A DNA stretch of 64,000 nt from Eonycteris spelaea (Eukaryota; Chordata; Mammalia; Chiroptera; Pteropodidae), in assembly GCA_003508835.1 (NCBI GenBank), contig PUFA01000027.1, positions 930,001-994,000 of the forward strand. The letters run 5' to 3'. Made by a program: the position numbers and the translations under genes. Below the pieces are notes generated by a model. It ran no database searches and was not told the DNA's origin. It saw only the letters and a list, made by a program, of their open reading frames with translations. Positions 23,801 through 36,300 of this stretch are shown here, piece by piece (the stretch's first letter is position 1; every line of letters starts with the position of its first letter).

Positions 23801-26800
23801 AACCCTGGGGACACCAGAAGCATCCGGAAAAGCAACAAATTCATAAATTCCAAAGTCATCTAGAGCATCTTCATGGCCTGAAATGGAAAACAAATATTAC
23901 TTACAAAGCAAATACCTCAACTTGCTATTGTGTTTTAAGCCTTTGTAAAACTTATCTTTGTTGTTTGCTTCAAGTGGTATGTGTATCCAAACAATTTAAC
24001 ATTTCCTAATCCCCTACAGTCATATTGCCTCTAAGGGGTGTTGGAAATCACATCTTCTGAAGCTGAGAATTGAAACTGAATTGGGACAATCCTCGTAGAG
24101 ACTGATGTGAGGACAGTGTATTACATATTCAAATAAACACCTGTGAGCCGGCCTGTCCTTTGAAACTTGAAGTTACCAGAGATTTAGAGTCACCAAGGCT
24201 TCAACCTGGTAGTCAGAGCAGGTCTTAAACCACCCATAGTATCTACTGTACCCTGCTAGATCTAACAGAGATCACTAGGACTAATAAAAATAGATTAATA
24301 ACTATAGCTGCCCATAGTTACAAAATTTAATACAATACAATGCTAAGATCAGTTAAACTATCATCTGAAAACTGGTAGGAGTGGGTGGCTGGGAGGAACC
24401 AGATGGTCCCTCTGGGGCCTCTCCCAGCTCCGACATTCTATCATTTATGAGAAAAGATTAGATAAAAGGAAGAAGTCTTACATTTAGTAAGCAGCCAGGA
24501 ATCATATTAGGCACCCCACATACATCATGGTGTTTAACTCTCATAGCAACCCTGGGGGAAGTTATTACCTTTGTTATATAGATGAGGAAGTTGAGGCCAG
24601 GAAAATAATTTTCCCAAGGGGACATTGGGGAAAAGTGGCATATATGGGACTGAAACCCAGCTTTGTGTGGCTCCAACACCTGAGCGAAAGTCCCATTGTT
24701 AACTTATAACTCAGTAAGGAGTTAGTGGTGACGGTAGTGAGGGGCATGCTGGGGACAAAGAAGCCCCAAACCTGGCCAGCCTCCCTTTCCTCTGTTCCTT
24801 GGGTTGGAGCTGCCAGCATTGTATCTCCTGAGGAATTAACAAGATGAAAGAACCCTGGTCATTTTCAAAATAATAATAAGATCGATGGAACAGGATTCAG
24901 CAGGATTCGGCAGGATTCAGTGACAGTGGGCAAATGACTTCTCTCTCAGACTTACTTGGCTCTCTTGACTGTAAAATGGTCAAGTACCCTTTGCTCTTAA
25001 GATTACATAACGAAATTTAATTATGGATGGTGAACACAATACAATATACGTATGACGTATTATTGAATTGTACACTCGAACCTATATAATTTTATTAACC
25101 AATGTCACCCAATTGCTTTAATAATGAAAAAGCATGTTTATCTTACAGACTTGTGTGACTTACATAAAAACCAATACAAGGGATAGCACTTTGTCAAGTG
25201 AAGGCACTACACAAAGGTAAGGGATTGTTAGTATTATATCAATAGTACACTACATATAATAATGAATGTCAACGATATTCATGAATGAATATACATTACC
25301 TCGATAATAGCCCCTTTCAGCCTAGCTATTACCTGAAAATGTTCGTGCTTTCCTGTAGTCTGTGTCTGGCCTGAAAAGGCAAATTGGTATTTCTGTCAGT
25401 CTTAGTAACTGAGGAAAAAGTATTTAACAAAAAAATTATTTTCATAGAAACGTATGCATTACCTGCCTTCTAACTTTTGCTTTATAACTAAAACCAAAAG
25501 AGAAAAAACACAGTAAGATATTTTAGTACATATATAACACAATTAAAAATTTTTTTCTAATTGTAACCTACCTTTGTAGGGTTGATATTTTTTCCATAAG
25601 AGAAGCAGACACATGGATATAATCAAAAATAGTGATATTCCAGTTATACTTGCTAAAGGGGACAGTGATTTCCCTTTCTGTGGAAGCTTTTCCAGTCCTA
25701 AATGAAAAGACAAATGTATTTTAATATTTTATTAAAGGTCAATAATAAATTGTACTTCGACTTGTTTATGCTTTATCTTAAATGAGACACTACTGCAAAT
25801 ATGAGAGAGAATATGAATGAGAGAGATGAAATGAAAGGAATGCACTTATCGTAGAACACACAATAAACTCTCTAAGGATATTTGTGAGTGGAAAGATGAT
25901 GAGCCGCCCAGGATAACATTGATATGTTATACGAGATACAGCAAATAATTCCTGTCATACTTTTCAATAGTGTTTGTTACTGTTTAACTTATATCTATTT
26001 GATCTCCTTGTATACAACATCCTCAGTTACTAGGTTGGTCCTTCTCTCCTTCCATCTCACTCTTTTAGTATAATTCAGGTACGTGAATTGAGGTGGTATG
26101 TGATTAAAGGTGAGAAAGGGGAGGTATTTATTTCAAACACACAATTTTTGACTGATAAGTTGTAATTCTTAATACACAATGTGTGTATGATTGTCAAAAT
26201 ACTTAAAGTCCCACCTTGTGAATAAAAATCACTTTGTTTTTCAAGTTATTTCTTTTATTAATATTTCTATCTAAAATACGGTGCAAATAGCTAACATTTG
26301 CTGAGTACTTAAAATACAACAAGCTCTGTTCTAAGAGCACATGATACATATTGACCCATTAAATGTTCACGACAATCTTATTTGGAGGTATTATTATTAT
26401 TATCCTCTCCTATATATGAAGAAGCTAAGGCTTGCCAAAGTTAATCAAGTAATAAGTGACAGAGTCCAGAAGGGACCCTAGGCTCTTGACACTTTGTGCT
26501 GCCTCACTTCGATGTTATTTTAACAGAGCTTATTAACCAGGGCAATGTTAACAGTAGTTCCAGATGACAATATGTTTAGACATACAGTGAATCTATAACG
26601 TGGGAAGTAGTTGTGATGTCCAACAAATGAGAGCAACAGGTGTCGTTCATGTTATCGTGTGAATCAGAAACTGATGACATGGAAATGAATCAAGAAGTTT
26701 CCTGTCTCTGTCCAGCTTAATGTTGTAGTGAAAGTCATGGGTGGGACATCACTTCAGTTCTGCAGTGGTGGGAACAGCCTGGAGAATCTGGGCGCGGTGA

Positions 26801-27290
26801 CGAGCATGGCGGCTGCTCTCAGCTCTGCAATAAATGTCCAGCCTGCACGTGTCATCTTCTGCCATAAAACCTCTGCTGAGCCACTGGACTCTGAGGGTCT
26901 GGATTTTCACATTAGTAAAATGAGGTTAGGGTAACAGTTCTTTAAGTTCTCTTATAGGTCTGATAATACATAATTTGGGGTAGCCAGAGAGTTTTACATG
27001 AAGTTTATTATGTGAATAGAACATTACATCCAGTGGCATGCTAGTAACCGAGTCTCAGAAAACTGTGCACATATATACATACAAAGTTAAAATTTTTATT
27101 GATTTAAAGGGTGTATAGCACATAATTTAGAAATAATAAAAAACACAATACTCTTTTTTTTAATTTCACGTAGCTAATTGATTCTCATGCTTTTGTTGAG
27201 CATAATGTGTGAACATTATGTTTACATGAAACCAAATGTACATTTTTCCCCACTTATTTGGTATAGATGTATCATACCAGTAATAGTGAA

Positions 27291-27338
<48 letters not shown>

Positions 27339-30255
27339 TAAAGCACTATTTCTAGGTGCAAATAAAGAAATAGTCTTAGAGAAAGTAAAATATTGGCCAC
27401 AGTCAGTAAGTCCTAGAACTGAGACTGGAACGTAGGTTTTTTTTTTTTCCTGACCACAAGTGCAGTTTTTTCCTGTTAATCTGTGGTCAGAGAATGGTTT
27501 TATAATTGGCAGGTAGGCTCCTATATATTCAGTTTTTTTCTCTAGCCTTTTCTAACATCAGACTCTCCCAATTCTTCATAGCCAGGCTGCCTTCACCAAA
27601 ATTTAGTAACTTCTCACTTCTCAAAGAAGTATTCAGTGCTAATTTATTCTAATCAAGTTTCTGCTGTTTTACCCTGAGAAAAACTGCATAAAAACATTTT
27701 AGTATAGTCTCAAGTCTCAGCTTTTTTTCTTCCTAAGCTTGAAGATAATGCTAATGATTATTATTCAGAGCACTTCTCATTCTCTGGTGAAGTCGCATTC
27801 CAGCATACATCAGCTCTTTGCCAGGTACCTCCAGGATTCTGAGGCCCGGTAGTAGGTTTAATATACAATGAATAGGTGTCTTACACTAGATAAGACACAT
27901 CTTCTTCATTTCTAATTTTTTGTCACTTTTTGACCAGGTTTGCACATTCTGTCCTACAGAGCATCCCTCTCGTTCCCTTTACCATTACTTCCTTATTTTT
28001 TAGACTCCTTCCTTATTGCCCTCTTGCCTCTCTTCCCCTGGCTCTGTTTGCCCTACATCAGAGAACCAACCGCCCTGTAGTGACCAGCTCCTATGAGCCC
28101 AAAACCTTGGCTCTGGCAAAGGCAAACATCCTTCTCCTGGAGATGAGAAATAGGGATAGACCTTTTCTCCGAACAAACAATCTTTCCTGTTAGCCCCCTC
28201 TCTCCTCTAGAACATCCTGGCTCTCTGCTCTTAACATGGCTTCATCCTGTTTCAGAACACACAAGATTTACCAGCTCCAGCATTTGAAATGCACTCCCTT
28301 CCACAAAATAAAAAGTGCCAATTATGTCAAGGAATCAAAGCAAGGGGCATGGTTGCTATAGTCTCAGCTCTAGGCAGGTGTTTTTAGGAGAAATAGACTT
28401 CCAGAAGCACAATTTGAAAATAATACAGAAGACGTATTTTGACCCGATTGCCACAGAGAATGATTAGGGATCCTGAATGTAGTTCTGCACACTGACAGGA
28501 GCCCCAGTCTTCCTCCTTTCTGAGAGATTTCTAACTCTTTAGCACATAGCATGCCATCCTCCCTATTATTTAAACACGATTGACTCATTTACCAAAGCCC
28601 TAGTGCAAATGCTGTTTGCCCCCTCCTTAGGCAAACAAATAAAATGAAATAACGTATTAAGTGCAAATATGGGCAAGAGGTGTGGTATCCATGGTATCGC
28701 AACCCGGCTGTTTGAGAGACTGCACCCCAAACAGGACAGCCATATGCCACCACCAGTCAGCGTGCCTATTTCTAGATCAGGATAGAGTTCTGAGATCTCT
28801 CCCATCCAGTCTATTCTCTGATTATGCCAGCTGATTCATGTCCCTATGTTGATGAAGGTGCCATATGGGAGAGCATGTTATTTCTACACTCCATCATGGC
28901 CCCATCTGACAGACACACTTATATGCTAGATGCTCATGGGATGTCACCTAAGGTCTCAGGGTCTGGATGTCAGAGCTCAGTTGTTTTCTCTCGTGGCCCA
29001 AAGTGAAATACACCTCTTGGACATCTTAACCCAAGTTTCCAGGTACATGGAAGAAATTAGTAAACTCATTTTCCTTCCTTAGGTCATTTTCCTAATATAA
29101 ATAAATAGAAAATGATAGATTTATCAAGATCACGTACAAATTAACAACACTTCTATTATGTCTAAATCTCAAACTACAGCCATGTGGACCTTGGGAACTC
29201 TAATAATTTATACATTCGAATGTCATCGTTCAATGCGAACACTTCAATTCTAATCATAAATAGTTTCATTTTATGTATATATTGTATGGCACAATAGTGA
29301 TTTATACACCATTGCAATTTAAAAGTAGGAACACCTGCATTCAAGGAAGTCCTTAAATGAGATAATAAAATCATTGTTTTTTCAAAATACAGATGCTAAT
29401 TTAGTATTTTAATTGCTGTACTTTCCTTGAAATTTATATTCTACATATTTTTAGTTATAGATATTTCATAATTTCTCATTAAAATGAAACTATACACATG
29501 TCATAGACAAACCAGAGTATGCCTTTTATATAGCATAAAATTAGCAAAGATCATGAGAATATACACACTATCCTGTATACGTGACACATCTTTTAGAAAG
29601 ACTATAGTCTTATTGATATTCTCAGGCAGAAACATCAAGGGAAACAGTTTATACAGTGGTTCAAAACAAGGGCTTTGAATTCAGATATTTTATCATTTAC
29701 TAGTTGTGTGAGCTTGCCCTGTTTTCTTTAGGATATCTTCACCGAGACACAGAAAGGTCAATTAATATCTCAAATTAGATGTGAATCATAGTCCACAGGG
29801 TGGAAGTCTCCATCTGGTCTAGTCTTGTACAGGCAGGAAAACATAGAGCTAATTGTCACATTCTCTAGCCTTCCTCTGCCCAGTTGAAAGTCCCCAATAA
29901 AACTTTTGATTTTTTCCTGACCTCATTATTTTCTTTCCATATTGATGACATTGGAGTCATCTTTGACTCCTTTTCCCTTTGCCCTCCATACCCTATTGCT
30001 GAGACTTTTGGTTGGCCACATTCTTTGCCTCATTAAAAATGAAGAGGTTAATAAGAAATAACTTGATTCTGGTTATACTAAACATAACTTGGTTCTGAAA
30101 ACATCTCAGAGGCAGGTATTTTATCACTCAAAATCATTTCAAATCCTCCACAGATCTTAATACAGATTGCTCATCCAAGTGGATGGTGAGTAAGTGTTTA
30201 ATTAATATTTATAAGTGCTTTTCTTTTTTTTCTTTTCTTTTCTCTTTTCTTTTTC

Positions 30256-30307
<52 letters not shown>

Positions 30308-33300
30308 TTTACTGTAGGCTGGTCTGGTGCACACATAGACTGCATTGCAGTGATTCATTCATTTGGAAAACTTTTGAGAAATAAAATACTTAACAAAACA
30401 CATCAATACTATACATTTTTTTTGCCATTTGTTACTGTTTTAGCTAAAGTTCTGTGGGTATTTGGAGGTTGGAATATAGCTCTAAAAACCACAGAGAGGT
30501 CACTAATGTTGACAACCCGAATCCCTCTGAGAAACTAAGCACCTGCTCTTCTTATTTACTATAATAACAAATGCTTGGTCTTTGTACAGGTCGAACAGGT
30601 TTTTTAGATTTCACAGAAGGCAATTATTTGATATTAAGATTGCAGTTGTCTTTGAACCTTAGTAATAAGATCTTAATCAAATATTGGGGGCTTCTGATGT
30701 TATGAAAATACCTTGGCTCAATATTCATGGAGAAAATTTAGGTAGTAGTAAAGGCTTCATGGCAGTATACAACTACATACTACAACCATATTTCACTTGC
30801 AATAAGCATGAAGAATAAGTCTAAGATGACATCCAGATTGCTGATAAACTATTTTATATGCTTAATTATGGCTCACTTTGAAATCATGTTTTGGTTACCC
30901 ACTAAAGTAAAAAGCTGGTTAAGCCTATTAAAAATTTAGTAAAATAGAAAGCAAAGGGTATACCTTAGCTGCTGACATGCCTGCTACCCATATTAGGTTG
31001 TTAGCATCTTTTAGCAGGAATTATTTTTCAAATGACATTCTTAATGCTTACCCCAGTATTTGGCCCACAATAGGTGCTAAATAATGAATGAATGAGTGCC
31101 TGATTTATATCATCCTAAATACATATAAGCTTTGGAATCTATAAGGGAAATATATTATATATTACTGCGCAAATGAAACATAACTCAGGTAAAAATTTAG
31201 AGCTGCATTGTCCAATATGATAGCCACTGGATACATGTGGCTATTTACATTTATATTAAAATTAATAAAGATGAAGTAAAAACTTTAGATCCTTAGTAGC
31301 CATATTTTAAGTGTTTAAAAGCCAAGCGAGACTAGTGGCTACCGTATTGGATAGTGCAGATATCGAACATTTCCTTCCTTGCAGAAAGTTTTACTGGATA
31401 GCACTCTTCATACACCACCAAGCTAGTAAATAAATTCCAATATACTCAGACGATTTCGCAAATATGAATAATCCCAACCTTAAGGAGGCCTGGAAGGACC
31501 CAAGCCACCATATATTTCTTTATCAATCTATAATTTTGTGATAGTCTTATAATTCTTAATGGCTCTTGAAGAGCTTTTAAACAAATTTGGAAGGCAATAT
31601 AGAGAGGAAAAAAAACAAACTAAGTGATCATCACACGTGTCCTTGCTAAATGTTCACATTCTCAGATCCTAGCTGTGAAATCTTGATCCAATAGATCAGA
31701 GGTGTCATAATGAAAATACATTATTAGACTGCTCCAGGTAATTTTGATGCACATGGCCCAAGGGCTACATACTGAAAAATTTAGCCTAAGAATAACCAGG
31801 ATTATATTCTTGCCTCCTTTACTCAACAAAATGTTCTGACTCTTTCTTTGTTATAGGCACCAAAGCTATATAGACAGAGAAAGAGAAGATATCAATGGGA
31901 AAGGTATTAGTGGTGGTGCCTGTTGCAGGCTTGTTCCTTCACCAATCATAGGCGCCCTGAACACCACTGCTCCCAGGCATTCCCCAAGTACAATCTGGCT
32001 TGTCTTTATCTTCATGCTAAGGTGAGTCCAGGAAGGACATGATAGTAGGAACAGAAGTATACTGATAGTAGTAGAGGAAGAGTAAAGGAGAAAGAAGGTG
32101 GAGGAGAAGGAGGGAGAAAGGAGGAAAAAGAGAAACAAGAAGGAAAGAGAAGAGAATGGGTTTGAGAGATAGGAAGAAAGAAGAATGGACAAACTGTGAG
32201 TGGCCAGGGCAATAAGGAAGAGAAAAGAATCTGAAATCGCTTTTGGATTTCTGTCTCAGTTGGTTGATAGTAGGGCCATTCATTTAAACAGGGAATACAG
32301 AAAGAGTAGTGATTTGGGGGAAAGAAGATGGTTCAGTTTTGGTGTTTGGATCTATGTGCTGTCTCTGGTACTTCGAAGTAAAGACATCCAGAAGGCAACT
32401 GTGTATAAAGTTTTAGAACTTTAAAGATGTGGATTTGGGATCCACTAATGTTTCATGAAACCGTGGGAGTGGCTGAAATCATACAAGAGAATAAAATCAT
32501 ACTGCAGAGCGAGAAGAGGAAACTCAGAAGGATGGAATTTGGTGGGCATAAATATTTTAGGCAGTGATTCTTAAGCTTTTGTGGATCCACGAGCATTCTG
32601 AAAAATCAAATAATTCCTAGAGAATGTCAAAATTCATAGACATAAAATTTTGTAGTTTTCAAGATATTGAGACCTTTTTTGAGAACTGCAGATTTCAGGT
32701 GTTTAAATTACGAAAAAGGAAAGGAAGCCCATGAAGGACAGCGAGAAGGGGAGTCAAATAATAGGAAAACGAGATTTCCAATTCATGGAGATTTATTCAT
32801 CTGACTCAATGCAACAGTATCTACTAAGCCTTTTAGATGAGTAGTGCTTCTCTTAAATTCCTGTTTGTAAAATCAGGAGAGCAAGAATACATATTTAGAA
32901 ATACGTAATTTTTTGAGCTTTCTCTTCTCACTGCCTCAGAGTCAGCAATTGAATTCCTTCTCCATTCTGATTTGAGTGTTCTTTCTTTGACTCAGAGAAG
33001 CCATGGCTTGCTTAACTCAGGAAAGAGAGATTCTTAGAGTATATCAACAACCCCACAGTGATATTCTCTTCCGCATAGGTATAAAATAGGGGCAGAGTAA
33101 GGCTAGCATGCTTTTGTGTTTCATTGGGATCCCTGCCTTTTATGTCACACTTACCTACAGAAGTGATGATGACTGTGAATCGAGTTTCATCTTGCCTTCC
33201 AGTGACATTGTTGTAAGCACAGCACACATAGTCAGCTGTCTTCTGGGCTACTTTCTCAGATGCAACTTCCAAGCGAGGCCCATGCTTAATGACATATGTT

Positions 33301-36300
33301 GTATTGTCAGTCCTCTGGATCCAGGAATAGGTGTTGGGAGGGTACGAATCCGCAGAACAATCAAACAAGACGGCTTCTCCAATGTCAACAGTAAATACTT
33401 CCCCTACTTTTAGTCCTTTATCAGAATTAACTCGAAGTCCATAAGGTCCATCTATATTAGTTGAAAAAAAAAAAAGGAGTAACATAAATAATCTTGATAT
33501 AGTTTATAAATTTTGTAGAGCTTAGCAGCATTTTATTTTCTGTGAAAGTCTTCATGTTAAACTTGGGCAGATACGTCTTCATTTAGACTCCCAAGAAATG
33601 ATAAGGACCTAAAAATGTTTTATTCTGGTATCCATGAAAATAGTAATTATTTGAGATGTGATTGAAATAGTGAAAGCCTTGAAACTTAGTATATACAATT
33701 TTACAGACACCATCATCATCAATTGTGGTTCCAAGCTTTTGAGTAATATATTGATGAGTATGCAGTCTTGTTAGACAAATTCAATCTTTCTGAAACAATA
33801 ATTTCACTTGAAAGCATTTTAAAAACAGATGATGGCCTCTGTTTTCTCTTTGACAATTATATTTTGAGCATTATTTGTTTTATATTTTTTTCTCAGTGTT
33901 AAGATATGTCACGGAAATGTTTATAAAATACATAGTTTCACAGGGAACATAAATTTATGCAACTAGGTATAGGAGTGTTCCATATTTTCATGTTTTCATG
34001 ACATTTTAATAGTTAAAGAATTTTTAAAAATTCCTCCCCACAAGCTAAGCCTAGAATTCCACTTGGAAAAAATAAACTACTGAATCATGAATATCTAGGG
34101 TGGGTTTCCTCACACAGCAATATTCCTGTAGCATTTTGTTATTTCTGTAGCATCAGATGACCTGCAGGTGAGACACATTTCCTACCACTTTCTTCAGAGA
34201 ATAAAGAGAGAGATTGTAAAAATATTCCCAGATAAGTAGGTTTTTCTCAATCAGTCTAAATTTTGGCTTATATTCTAAAAACTTCAAGGTTTAGGTATGA
34301 TTGTGCTCATTTTTCAACTGATCATAACCAACATTATTGGATATTTGCCATTCGAAGGCCCTTAAGTACTTATGTAGACAACCACAATTAATCTTTAAAG
34401 CGACACATGAAATAGATGTTATTATTTCTATTATAAAATTAATTGTGCCATGGTCACATAGGTATTATATAGCAGAGCTGGGACTCTAAAATATATGCAT
34501 TTAATTATTCATATTACCTCTCTAAAAATGTAAGTGATATACTTTCTATATCACAATAGTTTCCTAATTGTATTATTAGTTCGACAATAATTTATTGTCT
34601 AATTATATATTAATTCTGTGCTTATTTAATCAAGTAATCAACAAATACTTGTTTGAGAGATACTAAATGTTAGATAATATATTTAATATATGAGAGATAA
34701 AAAAATGTGTGAGTCACAGTTCCTACTCTCAAGAAATTTATGAACTGAATAAGGCTATGTATGGTTTGCTCAGTAATAATCTAATCTCAAAAGTTCTGAT
34801 TTCTTTTTTTTAAAGAAAGTACTGACTATTTCATCTCTCATTCTATGGAATAATGTAGTGACTTAACTAAGTTAAATCCTGATTTTGTCAATGATTAGTT
34901 CGGTGTTCTTCAGAAGTCATTTAAACTTTTTGGTCTCATTTTTATCACCTTCACTATAAAAAGGTTGACTAGATGACTGTTGAAGTTCTTAACCTTTGAA
35001 ACACCATAATTCATGCCACACTAAAGCTATTCTGGATACTGGCAAGCGAGGCTCAAATTTGCAGATTCCCAGAGTAGTTCTCTTAGATCAGCATTTTCTG
35101 ACCAATTTACTCTTTCGGAAACAAATTTTCTAAGATATAACAGAAACTGAAGATGCAAAACAATATTATATTTAGTTAGGGAAGATAAACTTTATATTTG
35201 TTTGCTTTCTTAAAGACACAGACATCTGAAGGAAGCCTATAGACTTATACTAATATGCATTCATGAGATGATCCTACTTTCAGAAAGTAATCAGAAATTT
35301 GAGGTAACCAGGAACCGAAGATGGAGTAGTAAAGTGAAGAGAAATGAATGCCCCTCTCCTGTGACTGCTCTAGAACCTCGTCATGCTGCGCTGTCATTTC
35401 AGGCTGTGATATGGTCTCAGGGGGAAGAACTATGTGCTGTAAAATGAAACCCTCTTATTCTGAATTCCACTAAGTACTAAGTTGTGTAATGGGAATGAAA
35501 GGTTGTTTTCACTCACTCAGCTAGAATCAATGTTGAATTGCCGCCGTGCACAGGACACTGTTCTCGTGAGGGAATTTGAGGTGTCACAGACATGGTTCCT
35601 GTGGCTTTTATCTCAGGCCCAGTGCAGCAACAGGATCCCTTCAAGTTTTCAGTACCGACAGAACAATAGGAAAGCAAAGGCCACTAACCAGTGGGCAGTG
35701 GTTGTAGTTTGTAGTTCACAGAGTAGAAAATCAATGGGAACGATCAATTGAACGAGCAACCAGAGTCTGTGCACCAAATCTAAAGTATGAGAGCAGAGCG
35801 AGGCAGGCTTGATAAAGAAAAGTGTGGTCATAAAAATAGTTATTCATTTTAAGTTTCTGTCTTCCCACTGGTTGTCAGGGTTTACAGAATGTGGCTATAA
35901 AAACAAACTGCCTGATAATTTAGCACATAAAAATGAGTGATTTTTCGTTCAAAGTGTGCTGACATTACTCAAAGCTTTTTTTTGGAAACTCCTCATTTGG
36001 AATTGCCTTAGGACCTTGCAACATAATGGAGTATTCTCAAAAAACGTAATTCATTTTGGAGAGTGCGTTCCATTTGTAGAGAAAGACAGTTATTTAGAGA
36101 GAAGGCTGGTGAATAAGTTTGATTATCTAATTTAATAACACCACTCTAGTTTAAAATAAAACATACTTCTAAAGAGAGGAATCTGATTACCTTAGCTTAC
36201 CTTCCCCACATTCATGTTTATTTTGTTACTTTCCCATATTTTGGATTTTTGTGACTGGCATAATCTTTTGTCTTCTGTCAGTCTTAGTTATATATCTGGC

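Larger units (their letters stand above)
23878..25332 (-). other. HEPACAM2: HEPACAM2 intron 7
   Basis: A 1.45-kb intron containing a MIR (24480-24680), a 10-bp triplicate (24891-24920), a weak plus-strand MIR core near 24930-25000 and an L1 3' end (25020-25130). Confidence 0.8.
25698..33154 (-). other. HEPACAM2: HEPACAM2 intron 4
   Basis: A 7.46-kb intron. It holds a MIR (26285-26510), an (AAT)n tract, a (CTTT)n tract, L2 fragments (about 29935-30010 plus strand, 32200-32440 minus strand), a hAT-type element (31199-31410) and a MER5A piece (31690-31790). No other gene seen. Confidence 0.8.

Noticed and set aside
32012..32283. Overlapping Ser/Leu/Pro/Phe-rich minus-strand frames
   Set aside because: They overlap in several frames across a GGA/GAA-rich low-complexity stretch.
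33108..33413. A 101-codon plus-strand frame
   Set aside because: It is the antisense shadow of HEPACAM2 exon 4.
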